From Nymphaea colorata (taxonomy: Eukaryota > Streptophyta > Magnoliopsida > Nymphaeales > Nymphaeaceae): a stretch of DNA of 64,000 bases. This document shows, piece after piece, positions 1 to 12,434 of this stretch. The stretch is from positions 9,968,106-10,032,105 of the forward strand of contig NC_045141.1 in NCBI RefSeq assembly GCF_008831285.2, in the 5' to 3' direction. The translations under genes and the position numbers were made by a program. Below the pieces are notes generated by a model that had not been told where the DNA came from, made no database searches, and saw nothing but the letters and a program-made list of their open reading frames with translations. Position 1 is the stretch's first letter, and every line of letters begins with the position of its first letter.

Positions 1-161
1 TTCTACAAGATTAATCAAACTTCTGTTTCGAGTGAGCATCTGCCTTACCATCATTTGCAACTGCGTGACATCATTGTGAGGGAATGGCATCAAGTTGATA
101 ATCTCAAATCAGAGATCCTGCTCAACTGTCCATCCATACCAGAGCTCTATTTCCATCCTTA
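1..161 (-). other. Candidate gene-fragment exon, cut by the window edge
   Basis: Read on the minus strand, positions 102 to 1 give 34 uninterrupted codons (including PFPHNDVTQLQMMVRQ) directly after an AG that could be a splice acceptor. The same frame continues upstream to about 161 with one in-frame TGA at about 111-113 (GWTVEQDL then stop). The mix of residues looks protein-like rather than simple repeat. It could be the inner end of an exon whose gene continues left of the window, or a decayed gene piece. I do not recognise the family. Confidence 0.22.
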
Positions 162-1217
162 ACACACCAAGTATATGATCACATCTCTTATTTGCTTCCA
201 AGCTGAAACAATACATTCCACTGAGCTGAGCATCAGCAAATGAATTAGCATGTCTATTAGATTTCAGGCAAGCCGTCAAAATCTACAGTGATTAAAGAAG
301 CATGCCAAATTAAGGATATGATACAAGTAACTAAGTAAAACAAAATCTTAGAGTAAGTATTTCAACCAAGTAAGCTCACAACATATTGTTGAAATGGACC
401 AATATCCAGCTCGATTGAAGATTCAAAAATCATGGTTTTTCTCAGCTCTCCAAGACAATATATTTTATCGATCATGGTGCAGAACTGAATAGTCCATCAA
501 TGAGTGATTGGCCATGTTGTTCAATCTGAGCCACAAAAACTAATAAGCTGCAACGATCTTGAGCATGATTACATAAGTATACCATCGCCTGGATTATATA
601 TACGTGAGATACCAAATCAGCTGAAAGTTTATTTCCATGGAGGCTTTTGTATTTGCTTCCATCATGCAGTTTACAACCATCATCATTGGTAAGCTTAGAA
701 GTGGCTTTATAAGAAAGGGAATCACTTAATGAGAAAATATATACTAATCTTTAAAGGAAAAATGCAAACAAAGCAAGTCTACCCATTAATAAAAAACCAT
801 CATGATCTTTCGGGATCTGGGAAGCAAAGAGAAGTAATTCCATGGCATATTCAACCAAGTGCTCAAGCATGGATGCAAATATCATTGGACAATCAAAAGG
901 CAGAGGCAATCAAAATCCACCAACAGTGTCCACCAGCCATACAATCATTAGCCTATAATAAGTTAGTCCTTTGCTGAATAAGTGTGCCATCCTGTGAAAA
1001 GTAATGAAAACAAGAAAACGTTAGAGCAGCACTAGGGCAATACTATTCGTATGAAAACAAACAAACAAACAAATGAATATAGATAGAAGGATAACTGATG
1101 GAGGATATCAAACTAAACAACAAATCCTTCTTAATGTTTTCATTTTTTCACATATTACAATGCCCTCTAGCACTAATAATAACAACCATTTCAAGGGGTA
1201 TCGGTGTAACATACAGG
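162..1217. other. Unassigned AT-rich intergenic DNA
   Basis: No ORF here shows a recognisable domain, and no terminal repeat pair or tandem array stands out. Short open frames at 504-692 and 729-977 lack protein-like composition and look like chance. Confidence 0.5.
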
Positions 1218-1222
1218 ATTTA

Positions 1223-3060
1223 TGTTTGCATCTTCAAAATTTATTTTGGTCTTTGGAGTGCTTCAGAAAAATGTGGTTTTATTTTGAAATGAGAGAGAAA
1301 TGGACTCACCCGTCGGTACGAGGTCCGGCCGTTTCCAACGCCTTTATTTGGGATAACCCAACCAAGAACTAGCCTCTTGCTTTACACATTCCGATATTTG
1401 AAATGTCATCCTAAATCCTCACATGCATGTGTGCTCAAGTCTAAATAAAATATATTGAGACAAATTTTGAAATGATTAAATATGGTTTGATTTTAGAAAA
1501 AAACAATTTGAAAATCGAAAATGACATGCTCAATGCAAATTAACATGTACATCAAGCGTGTTTAGGTGTTTACCGGGTTAGACATGCCTCAACTTCAAAA
1601 TTATAAAAAAAAAATAACTCACCCCGAATCCTCACTTTGTAATACATATCCACATACAATCAATCCATCAAAATAAAGAATTAGATAGAGAAATGAAAAA
1701 ATGATATACGATGAGAGAGCAAGAATAGGTAGAGAATAATTAAAAGAGATTAAGAAATACATAGAGAGAAATCAAGATAAAAGAGGGAGAGAAAAAGAGA
1801 GATATTTGAAAGAGAAAGAAATAAATGAGAGAGAAATAAGAAGAGGTATAAAATAAAAAGGAGAAATAAAGATGAGAAATTAAAATGAGAGAAATATAAG
1901 TTAAAATAGTCGAAGAAAGTTAAGAATGAGAGAAATAAACATTACAATGAAAATAATAGGAGTAAAGAATGAGAGAAAAACAAGTTAAAATGAAAGATAG
2001 AAAAGTTAAAATAAAAAAAAAAACAAGTTTAAGAGAGATAAATGAGTTAAAAGAAATGAAGAAGCTAGGTAAAATGATAAAAAGATAAGTTAAAAGAAGA
2101 ACGAAAATGATCTTGAGGAAAATGTTTGCCTTGGTCATGCCCTCCGAAGTTTTAAGGAAAATCCTTAGCTCTGGAGAGACATTAGATCTTCAATGGATTG
2201 TTATAAAGAAAAGAGACAAGAAAATGATAGAAAGAAAACTTATAAATACCTTAAAAAAGGATTGATGTAGAGGCGGCTCCTTAGCTCCTTCAGGCAAAGA
2301 GAAATATTTTGATAGTGGCATGAATGGGTTGAAGATGCTCCTCAAGAGTCCATCACAAGCTCCGTTATGGTTTTCTCTTGTTGGAAATGAAGGTTTGGAG
2401 TTGAGCATTAGGTAGGAGAGAGAGCAAAACAAGAAAAATTGAACAAGAAGAAGAATAGAAAAAAGAATAAATATAGAAGAGGAGAGAGAGAATTCAAAGA
2501 CTTGAAAAGATGATGTATTTTCCATGTTAAATAATAGAAATGAGGAGGTATTTATAGATGAAGAAGAGTCAAGGGCATTGTGGTCTTTTTTAAAAATGAA
2601 ATTAACTATTAATTGGTCATTATTTGGTTCAAATAGTTTAAAAACACTAAGAGGGTCAAATTTGTCCAAAAATATGTTGACTGAGGGGTTGACCGCAGTA
2701 GCGGGCAGTTTGCCCAGCCAAGGCCTGACCACCCACTAGCAAGCCTAGACAATAGCAGGCCAGCCACAGGCCTATTTTGGCATGTGCTAGCTGACTGTTG
2801 GCCTAGCCTGGCCTATGCTGGCCAGCCGCAGGCCCATCCAAGTTGGGGCCAGGCCGCACCAGGCCTGGTCCTGGCTACGCCTGGCCGACCGGTGCTGGGT
2901 TAGGGCCAGGGCAGGCCAAGCCAGGCCACGCCAGGCCAGGGCTAGGGCAGGGCCAGGCCTGCCCGAGCCTGGATTGTCCAGACTAGGTTCGGTCAGCCTG
3001 ATGCGTTGGCTGTGGGTCCCAGAAAGGACATTCAATGATATTTTTTGAAAATCAATGGTA
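1223..3060 (-). mobile_element. Decayed solo LTR of the long-LTR family (inverted)
   Basis: The left edge reads TGTTTGCATCTTC and is followed at about 1305-1350 by the same motif (cgtcggtac, then a purine/pyrimidine stretch, then a Lys/Arg-tract-free AT region) that sits near the end of the LTRs at 10130-10180, 26330-26390 and 59170-59210. This copy is therefore reversed. A TATA box on the minus strand (CTATAAATACC, about 2545-2558) and a downstream AG|GTA donor-like site at about 2246 match the layout of the better copies. The far end, where TG should be, is not clear: I place it near 3060, where the text resembles the start of the other copies, but no target duplication supports it. Confidence 0.42.
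2742..2975. repeat. GC-rich ggccagg-type degenerate minisatellite
   Basis: Short variants of GGCCAGGC, GCCTGGCC and CCAGGCC recur on both strands with irregular spacing. The block is far more GC-rich than its surroundings. It lies in the upstream (U3) half of the inverted LTR copy. The equivalent part of the 6-kb LTR (about 7320-7350) holds only a few such words (cctagcccagcc), so the block probably expanded locally. Confidence 0.6.
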
Positions 3061-3089
3061 TTTTGGGAATCTTAAACTAGAAATGGTCG

Positions 3090-3610
3090 GTATTTAGAAA
3101 ATGATCATAATGTCCCAATAATTGGACTAGAAATGACCGCGACTTATATTCGGATCTGAAAATGGATCTAACCCTCAGATTTGGGGCAGGATCTGTATCA
3201 AAAGCTTCCAATGGATCAAAAATAATATATTTAGATTTGGATCTCAAATTTTGATCCAAAAATCATATTTGGTTCTGAATCTTAGATTTAGATATGGACT
3301 AAGGTATATGTGAAATTGAATCTAAATTTGGATCTAGATCAAGAATTTGGAACTGAATAAGGATATGGATCTAGACTTTGGATCTTAGGTTCAGATCGGG
3401 TCTGAATTGATATGTAGGCACAATTTGGGATCAAATGAGTCTAGAATTGAGATTTGGATCAGAGTCTAGACCTAAAGTTTTGTTGTGGATCCAGTTTTAG
3501 AATTTAGATTTGGATATGGATCCATTTTGTATGTGGTTTGAATCCAGGGATCTATTTTGGATCTCAGCCTAGTATTTGGATCTAGGTTTAGATCTAGGGC
3601 TTGTTTTGAA
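3090..3610. repeat. Degenerate ggatct / atttggatc repeat
   Basis: Dozens of imperfect copies of a 6-12 bp word (GGATCT, TTTGGATC, GATCTAGA) fill this stretch without a fixed period. Similar text opens the long LTRs (about 6190-6370, 62990-63150) and occurs again at 52390-52930. It may be the outer, decayed end of the LTR to its left or a separate simple-sequence tract. Confidence 0.5.
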
Positions 3611-4125
3611 ACCTTCTGCGTGTGAAACTGAGAGATAGGGAGAGAGAGAAAGAGTTTCTCTGCGGAGAAAATTCTCCATGGCCACGCAACTGCCGCAAAC
3701 CAAAAAACAAAGGAAGCAAAGGAAAACGCAACACAGAGAGAGTGTGTGTGCTCACACCTGGTATTGATGAACGACACCAGATTCAGCCAGAGAGAGAAGT
3801 CGAAAACGAATGATTCCAGCTGATTTCAGCGCCAAAGTCAAGTAAATACAGTGGAGTATGCGACGGAAGGTTCGCCAATGCCGCAAATCAAGTAACGCTG
3901 ATAAAAGATCCATGCTTGCGGGCATCGCAAAAACAACAGAGGAATTACTGGAACACGCAAGCAAAAAAATTGGAAAGAGTAGCCCCAGTCATAGTCTCCT
4001 AACTATTTGCCTATGATGGAGCACCCTAGATGGATAACAGTCGGCTGAAAAACAAAAAAAGGGTCGTCGGAAAATCCGTAGATCTCTCTGTTTCTCCCGG
4101 GGAAGGAGCACGAAAATGGGTATAT
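3611..4125. other. Unassigned; short purine-rich and unique DNA
   Basis: A GAGA-rich stretch (3630-3660) is followed by unique sequence of moderate GC. A TATA-like word (gtatatatag) sits at 4120-4129 on the plus strand. No gene with recognisable domains follows it, so a promoter role is not supported. Confidence 0.35.
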
Positions 4126-4370
4126 ATAGTCCCCGTCAGCAACGAAAGCTCCATTTCGTGATGAGTAACCGGAGCTTCGTTAACAGACAGTTTTCGTTGC
4201 AATCCGTGTACCTTAACGAAAGGTTTTGTAAGTAAAGCTGCATAACAAAAGATGCTGCAACAAGAGTGTATTTCGTTGCTGATATAAGCCATCTACAACG
4301 AAGTTGTTCTTTAGTTACTAATGCCAACAAACAATAACGATTTCCTATCTTGCGTTGCTAAAGATAATGT
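4126..4370. repeat. Cluster of GCAACGAA / TTCGTTGC motifs
   Basis: In about 245 bp the words CAACGAAA, TTCGTTAAC, TTTCGTTGC, TTAACGAAAGG, TTTCGTTGCTG, CAACGAAG and GCGTTGCT occur in both orientations. Such mixed-orientation short repeats are typical of the subterminal regions of CACTA (En/Spm) elements, where they bind transposase. I found no CACTA termini or TNP-like ORF, so the class assignment is inference. Confidence 0.4.
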
Positions 4371-5606
4371 TTCTTGTTTTGATCGACAAAATATGAATTG
4401 TTTGGATGTGATAACACAAGCATAAGAAAAACCATTTTCGAGCACGGATCAACAAATGTCAATTATCCATATAAGATATTATATAGACAACCATATGAAT
4501 CACAATCATATCTTTTACCATAAAGAATGAATACTATCATTGAACAACTTTCTACAAAAATATAAAATTATGTTATGTTTAAATTCTAACGAGTTTATAA
4601 ATAATCAACCAAAACACTCATTTCAAGCGCCAAGTTAAGAAAGACCACAGGCATGTGAGTCGTCTACTTGTCTTCTAACATATCAAGAGCTCTTATACAC
4701 AACTTTTTTTATTTTTCTTGAAGCATACATTACTGGCAATACCCTAGCACAAACCCCTATTTGGTAGCTGATAGAGCGTTCTACATCCATCAAGACATTC
4801 TTAGAAATGACAATATTCAACAATAGAATAATTTTCATCATGCCACGATCTACCCTTCTTAGACCTGCCAACCTTTTGGGAGCTCAATATTGAAAGCTCT
4901 TAAGCTATTGAAGAATGAAGTTTTGGGATATGAATTAGACTCAACATTTAGCAAGTGAGTAGTATTTAAGTTCGGTTGAGACCCATCCAAGTCAGAGATA
5001 GATTCACCGTTCTCATTTATAGACATATTATTGTGTATATCTCTACTATCATTATGGCATTAGAGACTTTAAATATATTAAGAAAATTTTTATAGCGTTT
5101 CTGTTTTTAGCACTCTTGTGTTTTCATCTATTTAGATAATGTTGTAAGACATTGCATAATCATATAATGCACAATTTAATTTACAACATAGTTGGATCTA
5201 AAAAATGTGAATCAGATTACCTAGACAAAGTCAACACATTGGAATCAACATAGATACGTTTCCTAAGGAGGCCCTCACCAAACTTACTTGTATCCATTTC
5301 TCATACGATATTGTTAGACTTAGCTTCTCGTGCTTCAAACTATTCTTAGTTCTCTCCTTTGTAAAAGCTGGTCAACATTTTTCTCTTTTCAATGGTTGAA
5401 TAAGTCTTGATCTTTAACCCTCTCTTTCAGTTTATTCTAGGTGTTTGCACTTCTCTCAATATACGTTGAACTAAATAGTAAACTTGGCCATCATTCCAAA
5501 ACATGTTCTCAACCATTAGTGTTGGTAGGTAAGCAATAGAAACAATAATCCACCAAATAGTTCTCATCTTTCTTGAATAATATGATATCTTTCATAACAA
5601 CATATG
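4371..5606. other. Unassigned AT-rich DNA
   Basis: On the minus strand, 4683-4871 and 5340-5500 have protein-like snatches broken by stops, which could be a decayed transposon. No family motif was recognisable. Confidence 0.35.
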
Positions 5607-5785
5607 TAGGGGTAAACATGAACCGAGTCGAGCCCGAGCTTAGTTGGTTTGAACTCGGGTCAACTTCTATTTGCATAGCTTGAGCTTGGCTCGAGTGCCA
5701 ATCGAGTTATACAATGTTAACTCGAGCTCGGCTCTATCAAACATGTCAGAGCTCGAGCTCAAGTTCATTTAACTCGTTTACAAGC
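5607..5785. mobile_element. gagctcgagc-rich non-autonomous element fragment
   Basis: The stretch opens with TAGGGGTAAACATGAACCGAG and continues with repeated CGAGCCCGAGC and GAGCTCGAGCTC words. This is the look of a common plant MITE type beginning TAGGGGT...AACA...GAGCCGAG. A related piece in the other orientation ends at about 33887 (GTTGTTCACATCTA). Only one end is recognisable here. Confidence 0.45.
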
Positions 5786-6043
5786 GTTTTGTACTAAGGC
5801 TTACGACAACCTTTTATGGATATAACTAGTCCTCTGTACTAGTTTGGGGAACAGCTCCTAAGCTACATAGGAATGATATAAGTGTTGTTACCTCTTTGAA
5901 TTTCTTAATCTCATGCCATTTTCAACTCTGAATGCATATCTCAATTGGAACCGAGTTACGTACGCCACCCCAGCATATGCAATGAGTGTTCGCTGCGGGT
6001 GGACCCTACTACATATATGTGAAGTTCTAGTGTTGAACTTAGT

Positions 6044-6048
6044 GAATG
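6044..6048. repeat. Left target-site duplication GAATG of the 6-kb solo LTR
   Basis: GAATG directly precedes the TG of the LTR and recurs at 10269-10273 directly after its terminal CA. Confidence 0.8.
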
Positions 6049-6087
6049 TGTTAACACCCTAAATTTTTCCACATCAAAATTGAAGTG

Positions 6088-6189
6088 ATATCAAAATTTT
6101 ACAAAAGAAACTGTGAAAAATTGCAATTTCAAAGCCTCATATCAAAATTTTACAAAAGAAACTGTGAAAAATTGCAATTTCAAAGCCAA
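6088..6189 (+). repeat. 51-bp perfect tandem duplication
   Basis: The text from ATATCAAAATTTTAC to TTTCAAAGCC occurs twice in a row with a 51-bp offset and no mismatch that I can see apart from the edge base. It lies just inside the start of the solo LTR. The inverted relative at 63150-63200 shows one copy, so the duplication is private to this copy. Confidence 0.75.
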
Positions 6190-7477
6190 TTTTGAATCTA
6201 AACACAATTTAGATTCAAATCATGAATTTGACTCGTGACACGAATCCCAAAGTAGGATTACGAGTCTAAACTAGATCTAAATTATGATTTGGAATCCAAA
6301 TCGAATTACAAATGTCATTTGAAATTCATATCAAATTGAAAATTTTAAATTTTGATTCAAATCCAAGAATTGGATCTAATTCGGTCTTGAATGCTATGTG
6401 GGACCCACCCAGCTCGTGTGGTCAGAAGCCCACCCAAGAGGTCACGCACCCCCCCTCTTTTCAAAAATATCTTTCCTCAATTAAATAAAAAAAATCATTT
6501 TCAAAAGAAAATGAATAAGGGTTCATAGTAAAAGAGTGACAATTAATCTCTCTCTCTCCCTTAGTTAAAGAAAAATCAAATCCCAAAGAAGCAATAAGTG
6601 TTAGAATTAACCTCACCTAACCTACTTAATCAAAGTCGGTTTGACCCGGGTGCACCCAAATGTGGTACCAATTTCAGCTAGCCTCAGTCAACATGGGCTT
6701 AGCTCAGCCAAAAGGGTTGGTATGTCCTGCATCCCAATCGGTGGATGAAAATAGATTTTAACGGAATCAAATCCACTTTAACTAAAGTTAGTCAATGTAT
6801 AATTTAGATCAATTAAGAGCTTTCTAAGCTCAAATTCATCAAAATAGCTCAAACAAAGTCAAACTACTCGCAAATGAACTTTGACTTTGGTTAATTGATC
6901 GAAATTGACCATTTTGAATAATTTTGCTCTTTTATGAGCAAATTGAGACTATAGAACCTAAATTAGGATTTTATGAAAGGCAGATATATATTTGGATTTG
7001 CCAAATGCATAAATCAAATACCAAATTAAAATTCAATATTTCATACCAAAGTTTGATTCAATTGAAATCCATCTTCAATCAAGTTATAGATGAAAATACT
7101 ATTTTCGAACCAAATTTGATAGAATTTTCAAATTTTATTCAAATTTTAATTGAATTGTCATAATTCAATAACATTTAGAGTTTAAAAACTAGGTTTTAAG
7201 CTAACAAGCTCAATTTCAAATCAAGAAAAAAATAAATAGAGTAAAATAAGGCAAAACCCAGCACAAGGGCATTTTTATCCAAAATTTTAGTCAAAATTGG
7301 TCAGCCAGGTCAGAACCAAGGTTGACCACGCCTAGCCCAGCCTACCTAGCTCGTGTAAATGGGCTAAGAATGATCAATTAGCGTCATTAAACACTATTTA
7401 ACTCATTTTACAAGTTCTCAAGGTCTTAAGTGAGTTCCCAATGTGAGTTAAGAAGGTGGTTTAACTCACTTCCTCCT

Positions 7478-7488
7478 CTATATAAGCC
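7478..7488 (+). promoter_or_regulatory. TATA box of the long LTR
   Basis: CTATATAAGCC followed by a GC/CT-rich start region (CTCCCCTTGG). The same arrangement occurs in the related LTRs at about 24455 (TTTATAAATACCCCC), 61840 (minus strand, CATATAAAC) and 2550 (minus strand), which supports a conserved promoter. Confidence 0.6.
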
Positions 7489-8399
7489 TCCCCTTGGCCA
7501 CCAAGGGGGATGACGAAATTTTGATGTTTTCATCAAATTGCTGCAGCTCAGGAGCTAGAAGGGAGAAGCCAATGAGGAGAAAGAAGATTCATCCAAGCCT
7601 TCTTCCACCCTCTCTCTCATTTTCTTTCTTCATTTCCCTTATTCTCTCTATCGAGTTTGCTAAGTTAGGGTGCTTAAATGAACCCTTACTTAGAATTTTC
7701 GTGGAGAGAAGCTTTCTCTTCCCCACTACAAATTCCAGCAAGTCGTTCTTCTTCTTCTTGCTTTGCTAAGCTCAAATCCAAGCTTGGATTTTTGCTTTGG
7801 ATTGCTTGATTTAGAAAACAAGTAAAGAAGAAATCAAGCATCAAGACCGACCACAAGGTAGGCGATTTTAACTCATTTATGTTGGTTCATTTTAATTTCA
7901 GCAATTCGTAGGAGGGGTTTATTTTCATTTATTTTATAGCTGATAATGATGTCCAGTTAGGGGAAACCTACGATTAAATGTACATGTTAATGCATAATGC
8001 ATGCATGAGTTAGTTTTCTAAAAGATGAACCCATGAATCAAACTTTGACAGGGGCCCCAAGGCCACACCCTTTTCAAAACAACCAGCTTAAAACCATTTT
8101 GAACTCTCTGCCATGAGAGAATTTCATGATGAGAAAGCGATTTTGCTGCAACATATATGACGAAAAAGCCTATTAAGGATGAATGCATTCTCATGAATGT
8201 GATCCATCTTTGCATGGCGAACGTTCATCTCTTTCTATTTAAAGTTATTTTGTTTCATGATTTTTCAATTGATCAAGAGTGGTAGGGGAGATTAGAAACA
8301 AGTTTTCAATCTTCCTACGTAAAAGAACCCAACCATGAATCATCATGATTCATGAGTTATGCGATCCCTGATTAAATTTTATTTTAAAGAGTAGGATAC

Positions 8400-8547
<148 letters not shown>

Positions 8548-10273
8548 GTGCAATCTCTTGTTAAAAATACTTTTTCTCTTTTAAAATCATGTTGGAACAT
8601 GTTTCCAAACTGGTTTTTAAGAAAGGGGATCATTTTGTTTATTTTCGTAGTACAAAGCTGAAATCATTTCATTTCATCTTAAATTTTCTTTTATTTTCAG
8701 CAATTCATACGCAAAGTGTATGCAAGTTGCTGAATCAGACCATGCTTTATAGGAATTAGCTTAATAGTGTCAAAGTTTACAGATTTGAAATGCCAATTTC
8801 AGCCATAAAGTGGCAAGACTTTGAGGAACAATAATAAAAAAAAAACCTAAACTTATCCAATTGGCATCTTAAAATACTTTTTATGGATTGTTGCTCTCAT
8901 TCATAAGTTTTCAGATTTGCATGAGACTAATCCATCTCCTCAAATGCTGAAAATTTTCATTTTCGTTTCTCCAAAAAGGAGAACAACTATCCTAAAATTG
9001 TCCAAAGAAGTTGACGATTCCATTGGTATGAATTCTTAAATTTGAATAGGCCTGAAAGACATATTGTTTCTATCTAAGAAACAAGCTCTCTATTGGAATC
9101 AATGTCCACAATTTTCAGCTATCTAAATCAATACAAGATCTGATTTTTTTCTAGCTATTTTGAAACAAAAGTGGATGTCATCCATGTCTCCCATCTATTT
9201 CAAAAATTGATTTTGGCATCATTTATATATTTTTCATCATTTTGACAATTTTGTGTTAAGTCTCAAGCTTATGGACTGCATCTCTAATTCATGTGCTTAA
9301 TAATATAATAATCACATTTAGAGAAAGTCCTACATTTTAATTAAAATGAGTCTTTGTGTGTAAATTGTATGACATGTAATTACAATGAATGAACTTTGAG
9401 AGATTATGAGAGAGTGAAAAATGAATGTTTCATATGAATGAATTTTGAGAGATTATGAGAGAGAGAAGGATGATTGTCTCATGTAGTTTCCCTTCTTATT
9501 TCATGCATTCACTTTCACCCAAAGTGAATAGCACCACATGCACATTCTTAAGAAATTAAGTGATTCAAATTTGAGTTGCAAAAAGTGATCAAGTCATATT
9601 GCAACAAGAATGTGTAAACTTCACTTTACTTAAAAAAAAATGCAAACAATGCATTCACAATCTTGACCAAAATATGTTTGGAAAACAACACATTTTCTAA
9701 CAATTTGGAACTTATGTTCCAACAAAAGAATGAACTCTACCCAGTCAAATCATACGATTTGGCAAAAGAAGAATTCAAAATCAATTTTGTTTGCTAGAAA
9801 CTTAGCTATTTTTCCAAAAGTTGATCATAAGATAATCACAATTTCAACTCATGAATCATCTTGAGTTCACAACAAAGAACTCAATTTTAATCTTCAAAAT
9901 TCTCAAGAATTATGGATTTCAAATCAAATGGCACCAAAACAAAAGTTTTTAATCAACTTGAAAACACTTCAATCTTCAAATTCATTTTCAAAACAAGTTC
10001 AAACCACTTATTCAAAATGAATTTTGGTTCTTGAATCCAAAACTTCAATGCACAAGCATATAGGATTTTCATCAATAACTCGTACATGATCTAAATGATC
10101 CTTAGTCTTTGGTCCAATTACCCCTGTTAAAAGCGGCAGGAACGGTTAGACCTCGTACCAACTGGCGGATCCCTTTTTCTTAAAAATTTTTCCTCAAAAC
10201 CCCAATTTTGAAAAAATTTTGCTTATTCACATTTTGATGCCCTTTGAGAAAGGGGTGGGGTGCAAACAGAATG

Positions 10274-10621
10274 AAAATGTATATGTCCATATTTAATTAA
10301 ATGTTCTTATAAGGTGAATCATACTACATATATGTAAAGTTTCAGTAATGACCTTTGTGCAAAAAAAAAAATATATGCATATTTACTTGAATGCTCGTGC
10401 ATTGCACAGATGCAGCATCTGTACTTAACTTGTGTTCCTTCACATCGCATGCATTATTTCATGCAAAGGAAGGAAGATGGTCAAGAAAAAAAAATAAGAG
10501 AGAGAGGTTCCTACTAAAGGAATGTAGGAGAGTGGAGGTTGTCGATGAAGAAAGCTTGGCCTTGAAGCAAAAATGGACGATGATCATAATGATGTCACTA
10601 TGATTTTTTGTTCATGGACCT
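10274..10621. other. Spacer between two mobile elements
   Basis: AT-rich sequence with a 70-codon open frame (10391-10603) that shows no recognisable domain. Nothing else can be supported. Confidence 0.4.
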
Positions 10622-10624
10622 TAA

Positions 10625-12434
10625 GGGCCCGTTTGATGGGCTGGAAATCTACTATAGAATAGGAAAAGAATTTCAAATTTTTAAAATTTTTTCAGCCCAG
10701 CAAACGTGGAAAAAAATTTATGACCATTGAGGCCGATTCCGAAATTTTTTTTCCGGTGACATATTTTCACTGCGAGAGGTGGAAATATGTTTCCGGTTTT
10801 TTTTTTACCCATTAGAGCATAAACTCATCATGCTTCAGGCTCCACTCGTCTTCCTCTTCGACGCTTCTTCCTCCACTGCTGCCTCACTGGAGGAAGAGAT
10901 TGAAGCGGCATTCTTGTCTGTCTGACGAAGGTTTTCGTTCCTCTCTGAAAATCCTCCATCTCTTATTTTCTAGTTCTCTTATGTGGTCCCTCCTTATAAT
11001 TTTTGATTTGATCTTTCGATTGTATCCCAGAGGATGGTGAGAAAAAGAGGCATCGATCGAGAGACAAGCAGACGAAGTGGAACAAGAAGGATGGCAAGAA
11101 GAGGAGGCACAAATCATCCTGTCGATCTTCTAGAGACGATGATAAGAGTTCGCATCCTTCCATTTTGTTTTACCTTGCTTTTTTCGTTCCTTTTTCCGTA
11201 TTGATATGGTGTTCACTATACCCTATGAAAGAAAGTTTACATTTATGTAAGTTTCTTCTATAGGTTTGTCCCATTGAGATGATGTAGTTTGAAACAACTA
11301 GACAGCCAATGAAGTTCGTTTTGTTTGCAAATTCTGCTCCTGTATTAATTTCTATTTTGTCTTCATTTGCTTTTGTTGCATGAATGTTTCTTCCTCTAAT
11401 GTGGAACCAAATATTCCTATTATTTTTGCCTTTTGTTTCACTTAACCAATTTAATTCAACGAGTCAACTTGTATGAACGTCACATGGATCCTTCTTTGAA
11501 TGATGACAGTGTTGATGCTGAAACGAATGGGGATTGAAATTTGCTAAAACTTTGCTCTGTGATTAGATGGAAACCATATTTCTACTACTTTATTGCTTAG
11601 TCATATGTGAGTCTTTTAATTCAATTAGCTATTCTACTGAGTGGACAAGACAAGCGAGAGGAGCCACTATTTTTTGCACCTGCACCTGCACCTTGCGACA
11701 TAGCATAAGGCAAATTCCTCTGCTTTAGTTTGCTGTAGCTGGTTGCTTTTTCTTTATGGAGTGCATCTTCACAACCCAGAAATTTCCATCCCAAATCAAA
11801 TTTCGAAATTTAAACCATGATCAGAACATTCCCATCACAGGAGTTCTTTCATGATGTTGATAGTTGAATAGTGTTTTGCATTGTGCGACCATACCAACAC
11901 TAAAAGAGCACAGGACCTTGATAAACATTGAAATTAACCCATGAAAGAAAGAACCACCAGAGACAGATCTGTGAGACAGAAAGTGTTCATGTCTTTATAG
12001 ACGATCATCAGGTTATTGAATGTATGACGATTCATGCATATATAGGTACATTACTAATATGCATTGAAAAGATAGAAAGGAAGATAAATACCTGATGATG
12101 TGTCTAAGCAGTATCTTGCAGTTGGTATGGATCTCTTGAACACAAGAAAGTGCTTTCAAGAAATTCTCTATAAAATTTTCCTCCCTTAATGCAATTATCT
12201 ATGGTTGAATTGATGACCTAAATTTGCAGTGTTTTCTTTTGTGCTTGGATTCATCGTCTAGAAATACGTTGTTTATTATCAAACTAAGAAAAATATTTTT
12301 GGAAATTTATTTCACAGTCATCACACACACATCAAAATGAGAAAAGAAAAGATTTTTCTCATTCCTTTATTCCAAGAAACTTATTTCCAGAAATATTTTT
12401 CCAATTTCAGGCCTCCAATCCATCAAATGGCCCC
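10625..12434. mobile_element. PIF/Harbinger-like non-autonomous element (1.8 kb)
   Basis: The left end GGGCCCGTTTGATGGGCTGG (10625-10644) is matched by the reverse complement of the right end, GGGGCCATTTGATGGATTGG (12415-12434): 16 of 20 positions agree. A TAA trinucleotide borders each side (10622-10624 and 12435-12437), the target duplication of Tourist/PIF-Harbinger elements. No transposase ORF is present. The interior contains a moderately GC-rich stretch (10810-11161) with a basic coding fragment, described separately. A hAT origin is less likely because no 8-bp duplication is seen. Confidence 0.65.
11030..11161 (+). pseudogene. Captured basic RS/KR-rich exon fragment
   Basis: After a good acceptor (ttgtatcccag|AGGATGG) there is an open frame reading DGEKKRHRSRDKQTKWNKK and then KRRHKSSCRSSRDDDKSSHP. 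Such Lys/Arg/Ser-rich stretches with RS and RD pairs are typical of the tails of plant splicing factors (SWAP/surp and SR-related proteins). It lies inside a Harbinger-like element and lacks a start codon and a continuing gene, so a host exon captured by the transposon is the simplest reading. The donor family is an inference from composition. Confidence 0.4.

Noticed and set aside
2190-2732. 180-codon minus-strand ORF
   Set aside because: It lies in the leader of an inverted LTR, is Phe/Ser/Leu-rich by base composition, and the corresponding frame is not kept in the sister LTRs.
3622-3813. 63-codon basic ORF after a GAGA tract
   Set aside because: Low-complexity Arg/Glu/Lys composition, no homology motif, and no transcript signals.
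7494-7769. 91-codon ORF just after the LTR TATA box, with a partly similar frame at 61659-61868
   Set aside because: The resemblance (RREKPxRRxKIxPS) follows from DNA homology of the leaders. The frames diverge by indels, and the 24-kb copy has nothing equivalent, so selection for a peptide is not supported.
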